Source of the DNA: Lignipirellula cremea
Lineage (GTDB): Bacteria > Planctomycetota > Planctomycetia > Pirellulales > Pirellulaceae
NCBI RefSeq assembly: GCF_007751035.1
Contig: NZ_CP036433.1
Coordinates: 5,375,001 to 5,439,000, forward strand
Reading direction: 5' to 3'
DNA: 64,000 bases
Shown: positions 19,679 to 29,004 of the stretch, one piece after another
Position numbering within the stretch: the first letter of the stretch is position 1
Layout: every line of letters begins with the position of its first letter
Made by a program: the position numbers and the translations under genes
Notes under the pieces: generated by a model
What the model was told of the DNA's origin: nothing
Database searches by the model: none
The model's input: only the letters and a program-made list of their open reading frames with translations

Positions 19679-21208
19679 CTATTTGCTGCTCGCCGGCGCC
19701 GGGAATTTGCGGATCGGGCTGTAGCGAGGATACGTTTCAAAAATCTCCCCGCCGTCGAGAATGCGGGGATCTTTCGTTTGGCGCAGGTAGTTGTTCAGCT
19801 GCTCCTTCAGTTTTCCCTCGACCATCGCCAGCGCCATGGTTCCGGCCAGGTTTTTCCGACAGCCGGGATCCTGGCGAATATCGAACAGCTCGTACTCGGG
19901 CCGTTTATCGACCGCGTTATGAAAGTACGGCGCAATCTGCGGGTCGTCCCGTCGCTGCACCAGCAGCGAAAGCGTCGGACAGGCATCGATATCGTGGTAG
20001 CCGCTATGGGGCGAATTGAGCGTGCCGTCGGCGTTCAGCCGCTGCGGGGCGCCGGCCGGCCAGCGGTCGGGGCGGAAGTTCCGGATCAACAGATAGTCGT
20101 GGGTCCGCAGGGCGCGTTGCGGATACGCCAGGTTGTCGTAGCGACTGGAAGAATGACGCTCCCGCGCGCTGAAGATCTGGTCGCGGTTCCCTTCGACCTG
20201 TTCCTGCTTGCCGCTGCGAAGCAGCTTGAACAGGCTGCTGCCGGTCATGGCCTCGGGCACGTCCAGGCCGGCGATTTCCAGGAAGGTGGGAGCCAGGTCG
20301 ACAAAGCCGACCAGGTCGTCGACCACGCGGTTCCCCGGCGATTCGGCCGGCCAGCGGATGGCCAGCGGCACATGAATGCCGTACTCATAGCAGTTGGCTT
20401 TGGCGGCGGGAAAGGCCATGCCGTTGTCGCTGGTGACGACGACCAGCGTCTGGTCCAGTTCGCCGGCCTCTTCCAGCATTTTCAGCATACGGCCCAGATG
20501 CTCGTCGAAGTGTTCAATCTCTACGCAGTAGTCGAGCAGATCGCTGCGGACCTCAGGCGTGTCGGGCAGAAAGCCAGGCAGATCGGCGTCGGCCAGCTTC
20601 TTCCCCCGTTTGAGACCAATGCCGGCCTCGAACGCGCGGTGCGGTTCGGTCGCTCCGTACCAGAAGCAGAACGGCTTGCCGGCGGGACGCGCTTTCAGGA
20701 ACGCGGCGAAGTTCCCGGCGTAGTCGTTCTTGTTGACGCTTTGGGGCAAATCTTCGGTTGACTTCACCGAGGAGTACGATTCGCCAGCCGGATTCTGCTG
20801 GCGGCCGCTGATCTTCCAGTTGCCCGGTCCCCAGCCTTTCCCTGTATAGCCGACAAAGTAGCCGGCCTGTTCCAGCAGTTCGGGATACACCGCGTACGAG
20901 GCGGGAAAGGAACTCGCGTGCGTCCCCGCATGCTCAATCTGCCACGGGTATCGACCGGTCAACAGCGATGCACGCGAGGGGCTGCAGCCTGGCGAGCCGC
21001 AAATGGCCCCGGTGAACAGCACTCCCTCCCGCGCGACCCGATCAAAGGCGGGCGTTTGGATGGCAGGGTAACCGGCGATCGACGTATGGGCGAACGACTG
21101 GTCGTCGGAAATCGCCAGCAGGATATTCGGCCGCGGACTGGCGCCAGCGGCAACGCTCGCCAGGAAACAGAACAACAGATGCAAACAGACACAAAGAGGC
21201 AATCGCAT
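19679..21208 (-). CDS. Secreted sulfatase, N-sulfoglucosamine sulfohydrolase (heparan sulfatase)-like
   Basis: About 509 aa. Signal peptide LPLCVCLHLLFCFLASVAAGA, then PNILLAISDDQSFAH and the modification motif CSPSRASLLTG (Cys75). GYFVGYTGKGWGPGNW, FCFWYGATEPHRAFEAG and VVTSDNGMAFPAAKANCYEYGIHVPLAIRWP follow the SGSH-type subfamily, whose members remove N-sulfate from heparan-like glycans. The C-terminal part includes PEYELFDIRQDPGCRKNLA, common in this subfamily. ATG 21208 opens the signal peptide; a GTG nine codons earlier is open. It likely acts outside the cytoplasm. Confidence 0.85.
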   Translation of the reverse strand: MRLPLCVCLHLLFCFLASVAAGASPRPNILLAISDDQSFAHTSIAGYPAIQTPAFDRVAREGVLFTGAICGSPGCSPSRASLLTGRYPWQIEHAGTHASSFPASYAVYPELLEQAGYFVGYTGKGWGPGNWKISGRQQNPAGESYSSVKSTEDLPQSVNKNDYAGNFAAFLKARPAGKPFCFWYGATEPHRAFEAGIGLKRGKKLADADLPGFLPDTPEVRSDLLDYCVEIEHFDEHLGRMLKMLEEAGELDQTLVVVTSDNGMAFPAAKANCYEYGIHVPLAIRWPAESPGNRVVDDLVGFVDLAPTFLEIAGLDVPEAMTGSSLFKLLRSGKQEQVEGNRDQIFSARERHSSSRYDNLAYPQRALRTHDYLLIRNFRPDRWPAGAPQRLNADGTLNSPHSGYHDIDACPTLSLLVQRRDDPQIAPYFHNAVDKRPEYELFDIRQDPGCRKNLAGTMALAMVEGKLKEQLNNYLRQTKDPRILDGGEIFETYPRYSPIRKFPAPASSK

Positions 21209-21414
21209 AGCAAAGCGGCTTTTGGAAAAGAACACAGGGATAAGAATCAGACAACAGCAGGCAGTCGCCGCCCTTTATCTTACCCCCGGGAACGGCCGGC
21301 GGGGAAATCGATATGGCCGAAAAAAACGGACGCTTCTCTCCCGTTCGCCAGGCGATGACGACTTTGCAATCGCCCTGCCACGCGACATAATGCGGCCAAT
21401 CAGGAAAGGACGTT

Positions 21415-22173
21415 ATGACTGTTTATGGAATTCTTCCCGCTCGTTTAGCTTCCACCCGACTGCCGCGTAAACTTTTGCTTGCCGAAACGGGCCGTTCCGT
21501 GCTGCAGCATACCTGGGAGGCGGCCTGCCGGGCGACTTCGCTGGCGGGCGTGATTATCGCCGCCGATAGCCCGGAGATTGTCGCCGCCGCGCAAGCATTT
21601 GGCGCCGATTGCGAGCTGACAGGCGATCATCCCAGCGGCACGGATCGGGTGGCCGAGGTGGCCGCCCGCCGCTGCCCCGATGCGGAGGCGATCGTCAACA
21701 TCCAGGGAGACGAACCGGAGCTGGCGCCGGAGAACATCGATCGGCTGGTCGCCGCCTTGCTGGAGCGGGACGATTCCCAGATGGCGACGCTGGCCTGCCC
21801 GATCGCCGATGCGGCCATGCTCGCGTCGCGGTCGACCGTCAAGATCGCCCTGGCCGGTGATGGCAGGGCGCTCTACTTCAGCCGGGCCCCCATTCCGTGC
21901 GTCCGCGACGCCGACTTTGACACGCTGCCTGTCGACGAACGTCCCTGGCTGCTGCACATCGGCTTGTATGCGTACCGCCCCGACTTTTTGCGGCGACTGG
22001 CCTCCCATCCCCCGACCCGGCTGGAGCAATGGGAGAAGCTCGAGCAGCTCCGCGCCCTGGAAATGGGCGCACGGCTGCAGGTGGCCGTCGTCGAGCATCA
22101 CGCCCCCGGCATCGACACGCCGGAAGAGTACGCCGCCTTTGTGCAGCGCTACCGCTCGCATGCGACGAGCTGA
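21415..22173 (+). CDS. kdsB: 3-deoxy-manno-octulosonate cytidylyltransferase KdsB
   Basis: 252 aa, the usual length. It activates KDO with CTP to CMP-KDO for lipopolysaccharide core synthesis in the cytoplasm. Diagnostic blocks: GILPARLASTRLPRKLL, HPSGTDRVAEVA, IVNIQGDEPELAPENID, ALYFSRAPIPCVRD, LLHIGLYAYRPDFL and LEQWEKLEQLRALE. The ATG follows GGAAAGGACGTT. With lpxK this supports a diderm envelope with lipid A-KDO. It stands alone, with about 0.6 kb of non-coding sequence downstream. Confidence 0.95.
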   Translation: MTVYGILPARLASTRLPRKLLLAETGRSVLQHTWEAACRATSLAGVIIAADSPEIVAAAQAFGADCELTGDHPSGTDRVAEVAARRCPDAEAIVNIQGDEPELAPENIDRLVAALLERDDSQMATLACPIADAAMLASRSTVKIALAGDGRALYFSRAPIPCVRDADFDTLPVDERPWLLHIGLYAYRPDFLRRLASHPPTRLEQWEKLEQLRALEMGARLQVAVVEHHAPGIDTPEEYAAFVQRYRSHATS

Positions 22174-22685
22174 TGGGATCGCGGGTTTGGGACGGGCCGC
22201 GCAGCCAGCGGCTGCTGACGGCGGTGGCAGTCTCTTGAAGAGCATGCGATCGTAGACGACGTAATCGACCCCGGGGGGGACGTCGTCTTTTCTGCAAGGC
22301 CGTCTGACGGAGACCGTCACGGTTCTCCCTTCTTTTTACGGGCCTGCTGGTCCGTTGCCGGCGTTTTGTCTCGCTGCGGCTGATAACCGTGGCCTGGGCG
22401 CCAAAACGGCCGAGGGGAAACATTCGCTCCCCTTCGCTGCCGAGCGGTTGAGATATTTCCTCCACTTTCGAGGCGCTCACACGTCTGTCTGGCATCGACG
22501 GGACCTGAGGTGTCCGCCGGGGACGTTATCACCTTCCCAGTCGTTACGGCTTCCCAACCGACCGATGCCGAGGCGCTACCCCGTCATGGGGACGTCGGCT
22601 GCGAATCGTCCTCTTTTAGAAGTCTGCCTGGCTGGATGCTGCCGGAGGGCTGCGGAAAAGCGAGGAGTTAAATTCAAGTTTTCCC
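22174..22685. other. Intergenic stretch, no gene seen
   Basis: Between kdsB and the mutagenesis cassette. No reading frame has a good start, ribosome site or recognisable product, and no RNA gene was recognised. Confidence 0.4.
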
Positions 22686-22718
22686 TGCTAGCAGCCGATG
22701 CTAGCAGCATGTTACTAT
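22686..22718 (+). promoter_or_regulatory. Candidate operator/promoter of imuA-imuB
   Basis: Two direct copies of TGCTAGCAGC (22686-22695 and 22699-22708), each holding the palindrome TGCTAGCA, lie 13 bp apart. TACTAT at 22713-22718 could be a -10 box, in which case the two copies overlap the -35 and spacer. Placed about 90 nt before the imuA start, this is the position of a repressor operator. I do not know the LexA site of this lineage, so SOS control is inference. Confidence 0.4.
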
Positions 22719-22799
22719 ACATTTGATCCCCATATCGACTGGCGTTGTAGCGGCCCGGTTTCCGGCGGCGACGGCGGCTTTCGCAGGCAAGGTTTTTTT

Positions 22800-23624
22800 A
22801 TGCAAACGCAACTTTCCAGGGTCGGAAATGCTTTGAATTACGTGACGGCGCCTTCCGTCACGCCGGACGATCGGGCTGCGCGCATTGCCCAGCTGAAGAA
22901 CCGCATTGAGCAGTTAGAGGGCCCCAAACGCCCGCTGGCCGAAGTCCGGCCCAGCGGGACGCCGCTGGATCGCCTGTTGCCGCATGGCGGGTTTGCTCCC
23001 GGCGTGCTGGTGGAATGGCTGGCCGAGGGGGAAGGCTCCGGGGCGGGCGTGCTTTCCTTGCTGGCGGCCAGGGGGGTGATGCAAGGGCTGGCGGAAACGG
23101 CTGCGGCGCCAGGGGCGCTGGTCGTGGTGGATCGGGAACGCTGGTTCTATCCGCCGGCGGCGGCCGCCCTGGGGATCGACCTGGAGAACACCATCGCGGT
23201 GCGGCCGAGTACGGAACAGGAAGAGATCTGGGCCGTGCAGCAGGCGCTCCGCTGTCCCGGTGCGGCGGTTGTCTGGGCGGCGCTGGGACCGCTGGATGAT
23301 CGTGCGTTCCGGCGGCTGCAGCTGGCGGCGGAAGAAGGCGGGGCGATCGGCTTTCTGCTGCGCTCTTCGCGCTGGCGACGGCGTCCTTCCTGGGCCGAAG
23401 TCCAGTTCCTGGCGACGCCTTTAACGTGCCGGCACGGGCATCGTTTGCGGGTGCATCTGAGTCGCTGCCGGGGAGCCCAGGCAGGCCGTTTTTTAGAGAT
23501 GGAAATCAACGAAGCTACCGGCGCCTTGCGAGAATGCCGTCATGAAGCCGAAGCTCCGAGTGCTCGCCCTGTGGCTGCCCGACTGGCCCATTCAGCAACG
23601 GGTCGTCGCTCGGCCCGAGCTTAA
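22800..23624 (+). CDS. imuA: ImuA-like RecA-related protein of a translesion mutagenesis cassette
   Basis: 274 aa. The region RPSGTPLDRLLPHGGFAPGVLVEWLAEGEGSGAGVLSLLAARG matches the RecA/SulA-like start of ImuA proteins, with a degenerate P-loop, followed by LVVVDRERWFYPPAAAALGIDLENTIAVRP. In the known cassette ImuA and ImuB help the error-prone polymerase DnaE2 copy damaged DNA. The ATG at 22800 has AAGG eight bases upstream. It overlaps imuB by 83 bp in another frame, implying coupled translation. No dnaE2 is visible in the window. Confidence 0.8.
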   Translation: MQTQLSRVGNALNYVTAPSVTPDDRAARIAQLKNRIEQLEGPKRPLAEVRPSGTPLDRLLPHGGFAPGVLVEWLAEGEGSGAGVLSLLAARGVMQGLAETAAAPGALVVVDRERWFYPPAAAALGIDLENTIAVRPSTEQEEIWAVQQALRCPGAAVVWAALGPLDDRAFRRLQLAAEEGGAIGFLLRSSRWRRRPSWAEVQFLATPLTCRHGHRLRVHLSRCRGAQAGRFLEMEINEATGALRECRHEAEAPSARPVAARLAHSATGRRSARA

Positions 23625-25224
23625 ATTCCAGCCGCTGCTCCTTTACCAGAAGAGCAGTCGAGGTCAATCGCTGGCCGCCTGTTCGCCGGCCGCCCGACGC
23701 CAGGGCGCCGCCGTCGGCATGCCCCTTTCCGAAGCGACCGCCTTGCTGCAGAAGCAGGAAGAGAAGCCCGGAAAGAAGCAGCCAGAGCAGACGCCGTCAA
23801 AGCAGACGCCGTCAACAAATGGCAGCGACGCTTTGCCGGGCGAACCGGCGGCCGGCTTTCATCTGGAGCCGCACAACCCGGCGGCCGATGCGGCGGCCCT
23901 GTTACGACTGGCCGAACGCTGCGAACGCTTCAGCCCGGTGGTCGGCGTGGAGCGGGTCGATCCGGCGGGCGACACGCTGCTGCTGGATGTTTCCGGACTG
24001 GGGCGGATCTTTGGCGGCGAGGCCGAACTGGTCGCGCTTGTGGAGCGTACGTTACGCGACTGGGGCTATACGCCGCGACTGGCGGTGGCCGACACCCCGG
24101 GAGCCGCCTGGGCGGTCGCTCATTTTGGACGCCAGCCGCACACGGTCGTCCCGGCCGCCGGAACGGCGGCGGCGCTGGCCCCTTTGTCGCCGGCGGCGCT
24201 GCGGTTGCCGGAAACGGCGACGGCCATGTTACGGCGCCTGGGGATGGAGCGGATCGAACAGGTGCTGGCTTTGCCGCGGGTGTCGCTGGCGACGCGGTTC
24301 ACCGGCGACGCGCCGTTGCTGCTGCGACTGGACCAGGCGCTGGGAGCGGCGGCGGAGATGATCGTGCCGCATCATGCGGCCGAACCGGCGGCCGTGACAT
24401 GGGACTTTGAATACGCCAGCACCAACCGCCGGGCAATCGCCGCGGTGTTTGAAAAGCTCCTGCAGCGTTTGACCGGGCCGCTGGCCCTGCGACAGGAAGG
24501 GGTCGTCTGTCTGCGTTGCCGGTTGACGTGCGAAGAGCAGCCGCCGCTCTGCTTCGACCTGGGCCTGTACCAGCCTTCGGCCTCGGCCCCGCATCTGCTC
24601 GACTTGCTCCAGCCGAAGCTAGAGCGGTTGCGTTTACCGGCGCCCGTGGAGGCGATCGCCATCGAGGCCGCCGCGATCGCGCCCCTGGAGATTCGCCAGC
24701 GGGAGCTGTTTGCCGACGACTACCAGTCCCGGCGGCGCCTGGCGCTCCTGATCGAACGGTTAAGCAGTCGGTTAGGACGGGAGGCGGTCGGCCGCCTGGA
24801 GTGCGTCAGCGATGCGCAGCCCGAAGAGGCGTATCGCTTTGTGCCGCTGACCGGGACCGCCGCCGAAAAAACGACCGGAGCAAAGAAGACCAGCGCGTCC
24901 GGCCCGTCGCATGGCCCGGCGCCTGCGGCTGACGGGCCGATCGTCCGGCTGCCCCCTTTGGCGCGTCCGTTGCGGCTGCTGGATCCGCCGGCGGCGATCC
25001 GCGTGACCGCGCTGGCGAACGGTCCGCCGGTCCGCTTCGACTACCAGGGCCGGCAGTACCGGGCGGCCGATTCCCTGGGGCCCGAGCGGATTGAAACAGG
25101 CTGGTGGCGCGGGCCCAGCGTGCGGCGGGATTACTACTGGGTCACGTGCGAAACGGGCCAGCGGTTCTGGCTCTTCCGCCGTCTGACCGACGGCTGCTGG
25201 TTCCTGCACGGCGAGTTCGCCTGA
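23542..25224 (+). CDS. imuB: ImuB-like Y-family DNA polymerase homologue
   Basis: 560 aa. The Y-family fold is visible in LRVLALWLPDWPIQQRV, the ACSPAARRQGAAVGMPLSEA block, ERCERFSPVVGVERVDPAGDTLLLDVSGLGRIFGGE, and the helix-hairpin-helix region ALRLPETATAMLRRLGMERIEQVLALP. The catalytic acidic residues of true polymerases are replaced (LWLPDWP instead of the D-x-D type motif), as expected for ImuB, which acts as an adaptor. A Lys/Gln/Thr-rich insertion lies at about residues 72-92 and a Gly/Ala/Lys-rich linker near 435-460. The C-terminus (RYWVTCETGQRFWLFRR type) is typical of the family. Confidence 0.85.
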   Translation: MKPKLRVLALWLPDWPIQQRVVARPELKFQPLLLYQKSSRGQSLAACSPAARRQGAAVGMPLSEATALLQKQEEKPGKKQPEQTPSKQTPSTNGSDALPGEPAAGFHLEPHNPAADAAALLRLAERCERFSPVVGVERVDPAGDTLLLDVSGLGRIFGGEAELVALVERTLRDWGYTPRLAVADTPGAAWAVAHFGRQPHTVVPAAGTAAALAPLSPAALRLPETATAMLRRLGMERIEQVLALPRVSLATRFTGDAPLLLRLDQALGAAAEMIVPHHAAEPAAVTWDFEYASTNRRAIAAVFEKLLQRLTGPLALRQEGVVCLRCRLTCEEQPPLCFDLGLYQPSASAPHLLDLLQPKLERLRLPAPVEAIAIEAAAIAPLEIRQRELFADDYQSRRRLALLIERLSSRLGREAVGRLECVSDAQPEEAYRFVPLTGTAAEKTTGAKKTSASGPSHGPAPAADGPIVRLPPLARPLRLLDPPAAIRVTALANGPPVRFDYQGRQYRAADSLGPERIETGWWRGPSVRRDYYWVTCETGQRFWLFRRLTDGCWFLHGEFA

Positions 25225-25419
25225 GGGCGCAGCGTGAGGGCCCAGTGATGCCGCCATCATCGCGCAGTGAGGGCCTGGTCAGGCAGTGACAGCTGCTTGT
25301 CTCTCTGACCGGCCCCGTGCAGTCCAGGGCGTCGCTTGCTAAACTGGCAGGGGCCTCCGAGACCGTAAATCGAGCTCGAAAAACGCTCGAAAAACGTCAT
25401 ACCCCTGGAAAAAAACGCC

Positions 25420-28400
25420 ATGCCTAACCAATACTTGCCACGAATGATGACGGCTGTCGCCCTGCTGCTGCTGGGAACGCAAGCCGCCCAGGCGATCGAA
25501 CCCGTTTCGCTGATCCCGGGCGATGAGAAGCAGGCGCTCCAGCAGTGGAGCTTCGACCATGGAGCCGAATTCCCCGGCGCCAAAGGCGGGCTGACGCTGT
25601 CCGACGAAACGTATCACGACCAGCCCGTGCTGCGTCTGCATGGCGATTTCACCGGCGGCGGGCAGTACGTACAGGCGATGACCAGCCTGCCCGACACTCC
25701 GATTGATACGCTTTCTTTCTGGGTCAACGTGCCCTCCGGCGTGCAGGGTCTCACCGCCCGGCTGATCGATGGCAGCGGCCAGTGCCATCAGCTGAAACTC
25801 AAAACCAACGACAAAGGCGGCTGGCAAAAGATCGTCCTGCCGGTGGAAGAGTACTTCCGCAAAATGGGAACAGGAGCCGCCCTGGATCTCACCTCGCAGT
25901 ATCAAAAATGGAGCGGAGCGAACGACGGCCGCTGGCACCAGCCCGGCAAGAAACTGGTCGTGCTCTGGGGACGCCAGGGCGGACTGGAGTCCGACGTGCT
26001 GTTTTCCGACGTCGTGCTGTATCCCCAGGCCCCGACCACAAAAATCCAGCAGACGATCTCCCTCGACGAACTGCTCCAGGCGGGCGAAGTCGACTGGAAT
26101 TACAACGCCGGCTCCGAATTCAAAGGCGGCAAAGGCGGCCTCGAAGTGGTCGCAGCCGATCTGCCCGACCACCCGCACGCGCTGCGACTGCACGCCGACT
26201 TCACCGGCGGCGGCGCCTATGTGGGCATGAACAAGTCGCTGGAGCACCTGGAAGTGCAGGCCATTACAGGCCTGCGTTTCAAACTGCGCTCCACCACCTG
26301 CACCCAGTACGGGCTGCGCCTGATCGATAGCACCGGCCAGGTGCATCAGCGGGTCGGTCGGAAGCTGGTGAACGACGGGAAATGGCACGAAGTGGTGATC
26401 GAACCGGAAGAAATCGCCGGCGGCGAGCACTGGGGCGGAGCGAAAGACGGCAAATGGCACGGCCCCATCAAACTGGTCGATATCCTGCTCAACACCCGTT
26501 CCGACAAAGAGAAACAGCCCGACCTGCTGCTAACCGATATCCGCGCCGACGTGGTGCTGGAAGCGAAGGCCCAGCCGGCCGCCCTGGCCGAAGGTTTCGA
26601 CGCCGCCGAGCAGCTGGGCGAAGCCTGGCGAACGACCGGCAAAGTCGACCTCGCCCCCAACGGCTACAGTGACACGAAACAGTCACTACGACTGCAGCGT
26701 TCGCTGGAGGATCTGGCCCAGCCGACCGCTGCGGCCGGACCGGCGTTTCCGGTCAACGGCGGCAGCTGGAAAATCAGCTATGCCTGGCGGTCCGACCTGC
26801 ATTCGCCCGACAATTCTTACCAGGGCGCCGTGATGCTCGAGGTGCTGGACCAGGCCGGCAATCGCCTGGACCGGCTGCCCATCGGCATCGGTTTTGGCAA
26901 GCACGACTGGCAGGCGGCCGCGGCGAACGTCAGCCTGCCGCAGAACGCGGCGCAAGCCCGTTTTCTGGTGGACCTGCGCAAAACGTACGGCGAGTTCCGC
27001 ATTGACGAACTGTCGGCCGCGCGGCTCAGCGTGCAGCCGGTGCAGCGACGCATTGAACGGATCCTGATCGCCAGCCCAGCGACTGGCAACCTGTTCCAGC
27101 CAGGGGAAACCGTCAGTTTCCAGGTGACGGTCGAAACCATCCGGCCGTTGCCGACCACCCACCAGCAATTGCACTATCGCCTGTTGGATTTCACCGGCGC
27201 CGATCAGCTTTCGCCGCAGCAAACGACCATGACGCCGCAGCCGCGGGATAAGGGCCGCTTTGTGTATTTGGCCGATATCACCCTGCCGGCCGACCAGGTC
27301 GCCGTGGGGAAATTCTACGAGCTGCACGTTCGTCCGGCGCCGGAACTGGGAGAAGACGTCAGCGAATTCAGCGGGCTGGCGGTGCTGCCGACTGCCGCCT
27401 CAAAAGCGTATCGTCCCGAGCAGATCCCTTTCACCATTCGCAACTGGGACAGCCGCAGCACCATGTACATGCGTCTGGCCGATCGCCTGGGCTTTCGCCT
27501 GCTGGGCGTCTGGGGCGGCTGGTCGTCGCAACCGCCCTGCAAAGCTCATCTGCCTGGCCTGGAAGTAGTCCAGGAACTGGGCGACAAATGGGTCACCGGC
27601 ACGCCGGCATCCCAGGTTGAACGGGAAGGCTTCGCCAAATACAGCGAAGAATCGCTCCGCCAGGGAATGAAGAACTTCCTCGACGCCTATGCCGACAAAG
27701 GCCTGGGCATGATCGCCCTGGGGAATGAACCGCATGGCACGGGGCAGAAGGTGCTGGATAACGTTCGCGCCTATCGGGCCGTTTATGAAACGGTTAAAGC
27801 GTATGATCCAGAAATCCACGTGATCGGCACCTCGGTCGAGCCGAACGAAGAGTACTTCAAGGCAGGCTACCAGAACTATCTCGACTCGTACGACTTCCAT
27901 ATCTACGAGCACTACACCAAGGTCCGCAAACAGATGGGCGAGTATCGCGCCCTGATGAAAAAGTATAACGCTGTGAAACCGCTGCACTCGACCGAACTGG
28001 GCCTCAATAGCCAGGGTCAAACGCGGCTGGCTGTCGCCCGTGAGCTGATCAAAAAGTCGACGGTGTTCTTCGCCGAAGGCGGAGCGACCGTTAGCTGGTT
28101 CACTATTATGTACCCGGACCCCAAAGGCGTCGCCCGCGGCCAATTCGGCGACGCGCATTGCATGTTCGATTGCAAATACAACCTGTACAACCCGCGGCTG
28201 GATGCGGTCGTGATGCACGCGTTACTGAACAGCATTTGCGTGAAAACGTTTACCACGGAGAAGCAGTACCCAGACGGAGTCCAGGCCTTTTTGTTCCGCG
28301 ACGACCAGGACCAGTGCCTGCAGGTGCTGTGGTGCGATGAGCAATCGACCCCCGCGATGATTCCGTTGCCCGGCGTCAAGTCGGTGGAGCTGGTGCGGAT

Positions 28401-28794
28401 TGATGGATCGCGCGAACAGCTCGACGCCAGCGGCGGCGGGGTGACGTTGACCCTGTCGGAAGACCCCGTGATGCTTCTGTATGAAGGCCAGCAACCGCTG
28501 GCGGAAAGCCTGGGCGCCCCGGCGATCACCCTACCGCAACCGCTCGCTCCTTTACATGCCGGCCAGACGACGACCTTTATCGTTTCCGGCGAAGGACTGA
28601 CCGCAGATTCGCTGGCGGTGCGAGGTCCCGCGCTCTGGAAAACAACGCAGCGTGCTACGGTCCCCGGCCAGGTCGAGGTCTCCGTCACGCCGCCTGCGGG
28701 GGCGAACGACCTGCGTCCACGCTTTCAGATTCAACAAAAACCAGGAGGAAACGTCACGGGCGAATTGACCGTCCAGGCCGAACTGGCGCCCTGA
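25420..28794 (+). CDS. Large exported multidomain glycoside hydrolase of clan GH-A
   Basis: 1124 aa. After a signal peptide (TAVALLLLGTQAAQAIE) come two related beta-sandwich modules, about residues 30-205 and 215-385, sharing WxFxxGxEFxGxKGGL and LRLHxDFTGGGxYV. A third sandwich-like region (about 390-545) and an Ig-like part lead to a TIM barrel (about 655-960). In it GNEPHG places the acid/base at E770 and HSTELGLN the nucleophile at E859, the two glutamates of clan GH-A. A C-terminal beta domain follows. The fold suggests polysaccharide cleavage outside the cytoplasm. I cannot assign a GH family number or substrate. Confidence 0.75.
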   Translation: MPNQYLPRMMTAVALLLLGTQAAQAIEPVSLIPGDEKQALQQWSFDHGAEFPGAKGGLTLSDETYHDQPVLRLHGDFTGGGQYVQAMTSLPDTPIDTLSFWVNVPSGVQGLTARLIDGSGQCHQLKLKTNDKGGWQKIVLPVEEYFRKMGTGAALDLTSQYQKWSGANDGRWHQPGKKLVVLWGRQGGLESDVLFSDVVLYPQAPTTKIQQTISLDELLQAGEVDWNYNAGSEFKGGKGGLEVVAADLPDHPHALRLHADFTGGGAYVGMNKSLEHLEVQAITGLRFKLRSTTCTQYGLRLIDSTGQVHQRVGRKLVNDGKWHEVVIEPEEIAGGEHWGGAKDGKWHGPIKLVDILLNTRSDKEKQPDLLLTDIRADVVLEAKAQPAALAEGFDAAEQLGEAWRTTGKVDLAPNGYSDTKQSLRLQRSLEDLAQPTAAAGPAFPVNGGSWKISYAWRSDLHSPDNSYQGAVMLEVLDQAGNRLDRLPIGIGFGKHDWQAAAANVSLPQNAAQARFLVDLRKTYGEFRIDELSAARLSVQPVQRRIERILIASPATGNLFQPGETVSFQVTVETIRPLPTTHQQLHYRLLDFTGADQLSPQQTTMTPQPRDKGRFVYLADITLPADQVAVGKFYELHVRPAPELGEDVSEFSGLAVLPTAASKAYRPEQIPFTIRNWDSRSTMYMRLADRLGFRLLGVWGGWSSQPPCKAHLPGLEVVQELGDKWVTGTPASQVEREGFAKYSEESLRQGMKNFLDAYADKGLGMIALGNEPHGTGQKVLDNVRAYRAVYETVKAYDPEIHVIGTSVEPNEEYFKAGYQNYLDSYDFHIYEHYTKVRKQMGEYRALMKKYNAVKPLHSTELGLNSQGQTRLAVARELIKKSTVFFAEGGATVSWFTIMYPDPKGVARGQFGDAHCMFDCKYNLYNPRLDAVVMHALLNSICVKTFTTEKQYPDGVQAFLFRDDQDQCLQVLWCDEQSTPAMIPLPGVKSVELVRIDGSREQLDASGGGVTLTLSEDPVMLLYEGQQPLAESLGAPAITLPQPLAPLHAGQTTTFIVSGEGLTADSLAVRGPALWKTTQRATVPGQVEVSVTPPAGANDLRPRFQIQQKPGGNVTGELTVQAELAP

Positions 28795-29004
28795 CCCGGT
28801 TCGATGCGTCCCTGGGGAAGTGCTGATCGCACGCACCTTCGAATTGCACGGATACATGCAGATTGCTCTTTGCGCTTTTGCGGAAAGTTGCTATTTACCA
28901 CCCTGTCAAACGCAAAAGTTGCTTTTGGCAGGTCTGCGCTTTGTATTTTGCAACCGCACTTCGAAGTCTCGTGAGATCACGCTTCGCCAGGACGGGTTGA
29001 ACTT

